Part shown: piece after piece, positions 29,054-33,782 of the stretch
How the letters are laid out: each line of letters begins with the position of its first letter
Position numbering within the stretch: the stretch's first letter is position 1
Assembly: GCA_025454725.1 (NCBI GenBank)
Contig: JALONW010000006.1
Span: forward strand, 1-33,782
Source of the DNA: Anaerolineae bacterium
GTDB taxonomy: Bacteria; Chloroflexota; Anaerolineae; Aggregatilineales; Phototrophicaceae
Direction: 5' to 3'
Length of the DNA: 33,782 nucleotides
Notes under the pieces: model-generated
Told to the model about the DNA's origin: nothing
What the model saw: only the letters and a program-made list of their open reading frames with translations
Databases searched by the model: none
Program-made: the position numbers and the translations under genes

Positions 29054-30258
29054 GGGGTATCGTTGCTCTCCGGCAAATCAGCCAGCCAAGCGGACAATAA
29101 ATCGGCCAGCGCCGCATTGCCCGCCGCATTCAAATGCATATCATCGGCATAGTACAGCGGCGGCGACGTGACCGCGAGGTCGTACAGCACGTCGGTCGGG
29201 TCATAGCAGTCCAGCGCCAATTCCACGCACAGGTCGGCCAGCGACCGGCGCGGCCCGCCCAGCAGATTAAGCGTCTCTGGCGTCAGAAAATTAGACGTGA
29301 TGCCGCTGTAGACCTCCTCACGGGTCGGGATGACGACCACCACCAGCCGCCCGCCCCACCCCTCGACCAGCGCCTTAGCCTCGGTCAGCGCCTGCCGGGT
29401 GGTATCAATCCCGTACTGGTTGACATCACGCGACATATCCAGCGCGGCCAGCTCATAAGGTTTGGCGAACAGAAACGGCGACCCGTCCGGGTAGGTCGCT
29501 TGGTGCTGCGCGACGAAAGCCGGGTCTTCGCCCGGCAGGCCGCCCCATGACCCGGTGGTCAATAATTCGAGGATGGCGATACTCACCAAATTCTGGCTGA
29601 ACCAGTTCCCGCCAGCGGCCTGCACCTCCCCCACTGACGCCGAAACATCACCCGGCAAACGGTCGATGTCGCCGCGCCAGCTCAACAGCGCATAATCGTC
29701 ATTGAAGTCGTTGCCGAAAAACTGCCAGATGACTAGCGGGGGCTGAAGCGGTACGCCGAAGTCGGCCAAAAACTTTCCGTGGCTTAGACTTCCCGTCACC
29801 GGCGTCGATAAATTGACCGCGCCCCAGTTGTTGGCCGCCGACAGCCGGTTAACCCAGCAGTCGGCCTGCTCGGTGAAACAGAAGCCAAACGAGTCACCGA
29901 CCACGACCACATCCACGCCATAATCAACCGGCGGGTTGCGGAAGCCGATGCCCTCATCGGGCGGGAGACCGTCATCCCACAGCTTGGCGGTCGTCAGCCG
30001 GAATGCGACCGAGGGGCTGCCATACTGCAAAACATCGGTCAAACCGGGGCGCAGCGTGTAATAGTGGTCGCGGTTTTCGCGCCATGCCGGGGTCCACGCC
30101 TCGGAATACGGCGAACCGGTCGTGATGGTGCGCGCCACCAGCCCAATCTGGCCGCCCAGCCCCGGCGCGGTCAGCCGCAGCAGGATTTCCAACAGGCCAA
30201 AGCTGACCAGCAGCATGAGGATGAAGGCCAGCAGCACACGGACAAGACGCCGCATCAT
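29050..30258 (-). CDS. Membrane-anchored SGNH/GDSL-type hydrolase
   Basis: N-terminal TM helix; block I VVVVGDSFGFCFTE; later LYYADDMHLNAAGNAALADLLSAWL (D-x-H-L-N block). Confidence 0.75.
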   Translation of the reverse strand: MMRRLVRVLLAFILMLLVSFGLLEILLRLTAPGLGGQIGLVARTITTGSPYSEAWTPAWRENRDHYYTLRPGLTDVLQYGSPSVAFRLTTAKLWDDGLPPDEGIGFRNPPVDYGVDVVVVGDSFGFCFTEQADCWVNRLSAANNWGAVNLSTPVTGSLSHGKFLADFGVPLQPPLVIWQFFGNDFNDDYALLSWRGDIDRLPGDVSASVGEVQAAGGNWFSQNLVSIAILELLTTGSWGGLPGEDPAFVAQHQATYPDGSPFLFAKPYELAALDMSRDVNQYGIDTTRQALTEAKALVEGWGGRLVVVVIPTREEVYSGITSNFLTPETLNLLGGPRRSLADLCVELALDCYDPTDVLYDLAVTSPPLYYADDMHLNAAGNAALADLLSAWLADLPESNDTP

Positions 30259-32465
30259 TCGTTGTTTCCCCCGAAGAAGTAGTATTCCATCATCTCACGC
30301 ACCAGCGGCGCAGCCGTGCCGCTGCCCTCGCCCGCGTCCTCGACAATCACCACCACCGCGATTTCGGGGTCGATGCGCGGGGCATAAGCTGCAAACCATG
30401 CGTGGGTAGTCGGGCCGGGCAGGTTCTGCGCCGTGCCGGTCTTGCCGCACACGCCCAGTGTCAGCAGCGGCGACCCTTCAAAGACATAGGTAGCCGTGCC
30501 GGTGAAGCCGGTCGTCACCTCGCACATGCCGCGCCGGATGGTGTCCAGCACCTCGGAACGGACATTGATATTCGACAGCGGGTTCGGTTCAGCCGTGTAG
30601 ACAAAATCGTTGAACAAGCCAGCCTTCTCGACGAGATACGGCTGCCACAATACGCCCCCGTTGGCGACCGCTGCCGTCAGCCGGACGATTTGCAGCGGCG
30701 TGACCTCAACCTCGCCCTGCCCAATCGACATGCTGACCGCATCGACAAACGACCACGGGATACCGGTCTTAATCCGGTAGCTGTCCGGGTCACCGATATT
30801 GCCGGGGTCTTCCGGGATGTCGGTCAGGCCGGTCGGGACGCCCATCCCGAACTGACGCAGGTAGCGCGGCAGCAGATAGGGGTCAACGAGGTTCATTTGA
30901 TAGCCGACTTCATAATAGTAAGGGTTGCAGCTGTTGGTAATCGCCCCGGCGAGGTCTTGTGTCCCGTGACCAGATGGCAGCCAGTCGGTGCGCGTCACGC
31001 CGTCACGGTTCCAGACCCCGGCGCACGAGTAGCGCTGATTGGTGCTGTAGACGCCGCTTTCGGCCACCGCCAGCGAAACAGCAATTTTCATCACCGACCC
31101 CGACGGGTAGCGCCCCTGAGTCGCCCGGTTGAGCAGCGGCAGGCGCTCATCGGTACCGGTCTTGGCGATGATGTCCTGCGCCGCCTCGCGCCCCATCACC
31201 GGGAAGGGGGTAAAGGCGTTGCCGTCGTAAGTCGGGTAGCTGACCATGGCAAGGATTGCGCCGGTCTGCACGTCCATGATGATGGCCGCTGCACCCCGGC
31301 TGCGCTGTCCCCACCCCTCGGCATTTTGGGCATAGGCGTTCGACAAAATATCCAACACCCGCTGCTGTAAATCGCTGTCGATGGTCAGCCAGACCGCCTG
31401 CGCGGGTTCGGCGGCGCGCTCGGCCAACAGGCGGCGCTGCACGCCCGATGTGTCTTCAATCACCAACTGGGCGCGGGGGACGCCGCGCAAATAGCTGTCC
31501 CACTGACGTTCGATTCCGCTGCGCCCCAAAATCGCGTCTTGCTGGAAGCCTTCGGAGGTCACGGCGGGCAAATCAGCAGCGTCGAGGTAGCCCACCGACC
31601 CGATAATATGCGGCATCAGGCTCCCGTTGGGATAGTGGCGCGCTGGGCGCGTCCCAAACTCTGCGGCGCAGTCGGTTTCCAGCGCGCTGCCATACTGTTG
31701 ATACGCCTGCGGCTCGATAATCGCCAGCTCGTTGACCCAATCGGACGGCTGCGAGTTCAGCCGAGTTTGGAGCTGTTCCAGCGTCAGGTTAGACGCTTCA
31801 ACAATGCGCGCCAAACACGCCGCCTCATCGGGGATGTCCATCCGCACGACCTGAACGGTGATAATGAGGCGCTCGTCCTGCATCGCCAAGACTACGCCGT
31901 CGCGGTCATAGATATTGGCGCGGTTGACCGGCGTCGTGACGAGGCGCATCCGCCCGCCGTTTTCCAACTCACGGAAGAAATCGCCGCGTGACCACGCCAC
32001 CCGCCAATTGCTGTCGCGTTCATCGAAGACCAGTGTCATCTGGCGGGCGCTGTCGGTGAATGAGCCGACCAGCCGAGTCTGAAACGTGGCGTCATAGGTC
32101 AGATTCGCCACACGCGGCGCGACCGGGTCGCGGGCCAGTGCCCGAATCTGCGCGCTGACCTGTTCCAGCGACAGGGTGGCGGCGGATGCTTCGTAGAACG
32201 CCGTGAACTGCTCGAACGGAGTGGCCTCGCGGCTGGTGAAGTTAATCAGCGCGTACATCGCGGCGTAATCCGCCGTCTGCCAGCCGTAGAGGAACTCGCC
32301 CGCCACCCGTTCTGCCCCGTCGATGTTGAAGCCGGGCGGGGTCGGGGACGGGAACAGCGTCGGCAGCGGCTCAACCGACTGGGGCGGCGCAGGCTGGCAC
32401 GCCCCCAACACAGCCGACAGCACCATCAGCAGGGCGATAAACACGGCGCGGGGTGGGTATGGCAC
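30255..32465 (-). CDS. Class B penicillin-binding protein / transpeptidase with NTF2-like MecA_N-type domain and lipobox signal
   Basis: Lipobox LMVLSAVLGAC; NTF2-like VAGEFLYGWQTADYAAMYALINFTSREATPFEQF; transpeptidase motifs SGSVMK (SxxK), NSCN (SxN), CGKTGTAQN (KTG). Confidence 0.92.
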   Translation of the reverse strand: MPYPPRAVFIALLMVLSAVLGACQPAPPQSVEPLPTLFPSPTPPGFNIDGAERVAGEFLYGWQTADYAAMYALINFTSREATPFEQFTAFYEASAATLSLEQVSAQIRALARDPVAPRVANLTYDATFQTRLVGSFTDSARQMTLVFDERDSNWRVAWSRGDFFRELENGGRMRLVTTPVNRANIYDRDGVVLAMQDERLIITVQVVRMDIPDEAACLARIVEASNLTLEQLQTRLNSQPSDWVNELAIIEPQAYQQYGSALETDCAAEFGTRPARHYPNGSLMPHIIGSVGYLDAADLPAVTSEGFQQDAILGRSGIERQWDSYLRGVPRAQLVIEDTSGVQRRLLAERAAEPAQAVWLTIDSDLQQRVLDILSNAYAQNAEGWGQRSRGAAAIIMDVQTGAILAMVSYPTYDGNAFTPFPVMGREAAQDIIAKTGTDERLPLLNRATQGRYPSGSVMKIAVSLAVAESGVYSTNQRYSCAGVWNRDGVTRTDWLPSGHGTQDLAGAITNSCNPYYYEVGYQMNLVDPYLLPRYLRQFGMGVPTGLTDIPEDPGNIGDPDSYRIKTGIPWSFVDAVSMSIGQGEVEVTPLQIVRLTAAVANGGVLWQPYLVEKAGLFNDFVYTAEPNPLSNINVRSEVLDTIRRGMCEVTTGFTGTATYVFEGSPLLTLGVCGKTGTAQNLPGPTTHAWFAAYAPRIDPEIAVVVIVEDAGEGSGTAAPLVREMMEYYFFGGNNE

Positions 32466-32551
32466 GGGGACTAAGCTCCGAAAACTTCCTCAGACCCTAA
32501 AGATACGCCATTTGCGCCGAAAGCGGTATAGGGCGTGTGCCTGCGCTTGGC

Positions 32552-33601
32552 CTATGGTTGGGGGTATTGGCTTGTTATGGTAAGGGGGTGGACAATCTCT
32601 CCTACATCAACGATGGTCGGCGCAGCCTCATCGCCACCTCTGCCGCCATAAGCCAACTGTGTCCCATCGAGACTCCAATCAACCGTATAGACTTCCCCAT
32701 TAGGATTAGTGTAAGTTTCTAACAGTTCACCAGTAGATACATCCCAAACTTGTACTGTTCCATCCCTGTTAGAAGTTGCTAAACGCACACCGTCAGGGGC
32801 AAATGAAATATCGGTAAGTGTGGCTTCGTGGCCTGAAATCACCCGCAACACCTCTCCCGTTGCTGCATCCCATATATAAATTTGAGACTCTAAATTTTCA
32901 TCGAGAGCGGTGGTCGCAATCCAATTGTGTGTTAATGACCAATCGGCCCAAGCTCTCAGACCCAAATTAGGGTGAGAGATGTGTCTGATTTTCTCAAGTG
33001 TCTCATTGTCCCATATCACAACACCTTGGTTATGTGCTGTGACAAATTGCGAACCATCGGAATTCCAAGCAATATCAAATGTCTGACCAAAACCTATTGC
33101 GTATGGGTCTAATTGAGTAAAAATTTCACCCGTAACAGGACTCCAAAAATCAATCGTGCCTAAGCCACTGACATGGGCTATTTTTGTGCCGTCAGGATGC
33201 ATACGATCCACAAAACTTATCGGCATATTTGTTGTTGGTAGCGCAGTTTGATACGAGTAGGTCGCTATATTCCAGATAACTGTCATGGACTGATTGCCAT
33301 AATTAGCAATCAATAACTGGCTGTCTGAAGACCAATCTAAAGAAATGATGGGACATACATTATTTTTAAAAACATGAATAAGCTCTCTGGTGACCGAATC
33401 AACAAGGTATATTCCAAAACTATCTACATCATCATATTCACAATGATCATATCCAATTCCATAGGCCAGCATCGTCCCATCAGGACTCCATGCTACGGCA
33501 TAAATGTTTAGTGCTTCTGTTGACGACTGCGCCCCCACCCCAACAATAGACATTGCCAACAGCACAAAACACAGCGCCAATCTATAGATATGTTTCATCA
33601 C
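32552..33601 (-). CDS. Secreted WD40 repeat protein
   Basis: Signal MMKHIYRLALCFVLLAMSIVGVGAQ; repeats WSPDGTMLAYG, ISFAPDGVRLATSNRDGTVQVWDVSTGELLETY, WSLDGTQLAYG. Confidence 0.9.
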   Translation of the reverse strand: MMKHIYRLALCFVLLAMSIVGVGAQSSTEALNIYAVAWSPDGTMLAYGIGYDHCEYDDVDSFGIYLVDSVTRELIHVFKNNVCPIISLDWSSDSQLLIANYGNQSMTVIWNIATYSYQTALPTTNMPISFVDRMHPDGTKIAHVSGLGTIDFWSPVTGEIFTQLDPYAIGFGQTFDIAWNSDGSQFVTAHNQGVVIWDNETLEKIRHISHPNLGLRAWADWSLTHNWIATTALDENLESQIYIWDAATGEVLRVISGHEATLTDISFAPDGVRLATSNRDGTVQVWDVSTGELLETYTNPNGEVYTVDWSLDGTQLAYGGRGGDEAAPTIVDVGEIVHPLTITSQYPQP

Positions 33602-33700
33602 CTATCCCCTTAAACTTGTCTCTCCTTTATCCCCCATCACCCGACTCACCGCAAGCCCGCGTCGGAATCGCGCCGAACGGGCGGAGGGTATCCGCCTATC

Positions 33701-33782
33701 TCACCCGCGCCGCAGCACGATGATCGCTGGGTGGCTGCCAAACAAGCTGATGGTCTGCGACGACTCGACCGACAAGCGCGGA
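33701..33782 (-). CDS. C-terminal fragment of an unidentified protein (rest outside the window)
   Basis: Minus-strand open frame ...PRLSVESSQTISLFGSHPAIIVLRRG* running off the window edge. Confidence 0.3.
   Translation of the reverse strand, partial: PRLSVESSQTISLFGSHPAIIVLRRG

Overview
The window is a GC-rich bacterial chromosome segment. The gene content suggests Chloroflexota/Anaerolineae, but that is inference only. Its core is a minus-strand str-S10-spc ribosomal superoperon: rpsL-rpsG-fusA-tuf-rpsJ-rplCDWB-rpsS-rplV-rpsC-rplP-rpmC-rpsQ-rplNXE-rpsN-rpsH-rplFR-rpsE-rpmD-rplO-secY-adk-map. One flank has an RlmI-like methyltransferase (partial, absent from the ORF track), a WD40-like protein, an SH3/FecR-like exported protein with a Gly/Asn repeat tail, a YCII protein, TauE/SafE, Uma2 and aspS. 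The other flank has a small lipoprotein, a PBP/SGNH-hydrolase/response-regulator/histidine-kinase cluster, and a second WD40-like protein. Main observations: (1) aspS lacks the segment encoding class II motif 2 (about 92 bp, frame-shifting). With a 19-bp tandem duplication that frameshifts tauE and a 1-nt frameshift in Uma2, this makes three gene lesions within 2.5 kb. (2) An unannotated ~180-nt structured ncRNA gene, with its own promoter, closing stem and terminator, resembles 6S RNA. (3) The str operon has a ~175-nt structured leader ending in an intrinsic terminator (candidate attenuator). (4) A 105-bp insert flanked by 14-bp direct repeats separates the response regulator from its kinase and duplicates the stop/Shine-Dalgarno segment. 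(5) A MecA-like, lipobox-bearing PBP is coupled to an SGNH hydrolase and a two-component system. All calls come from reading the sequence; no searches were run.
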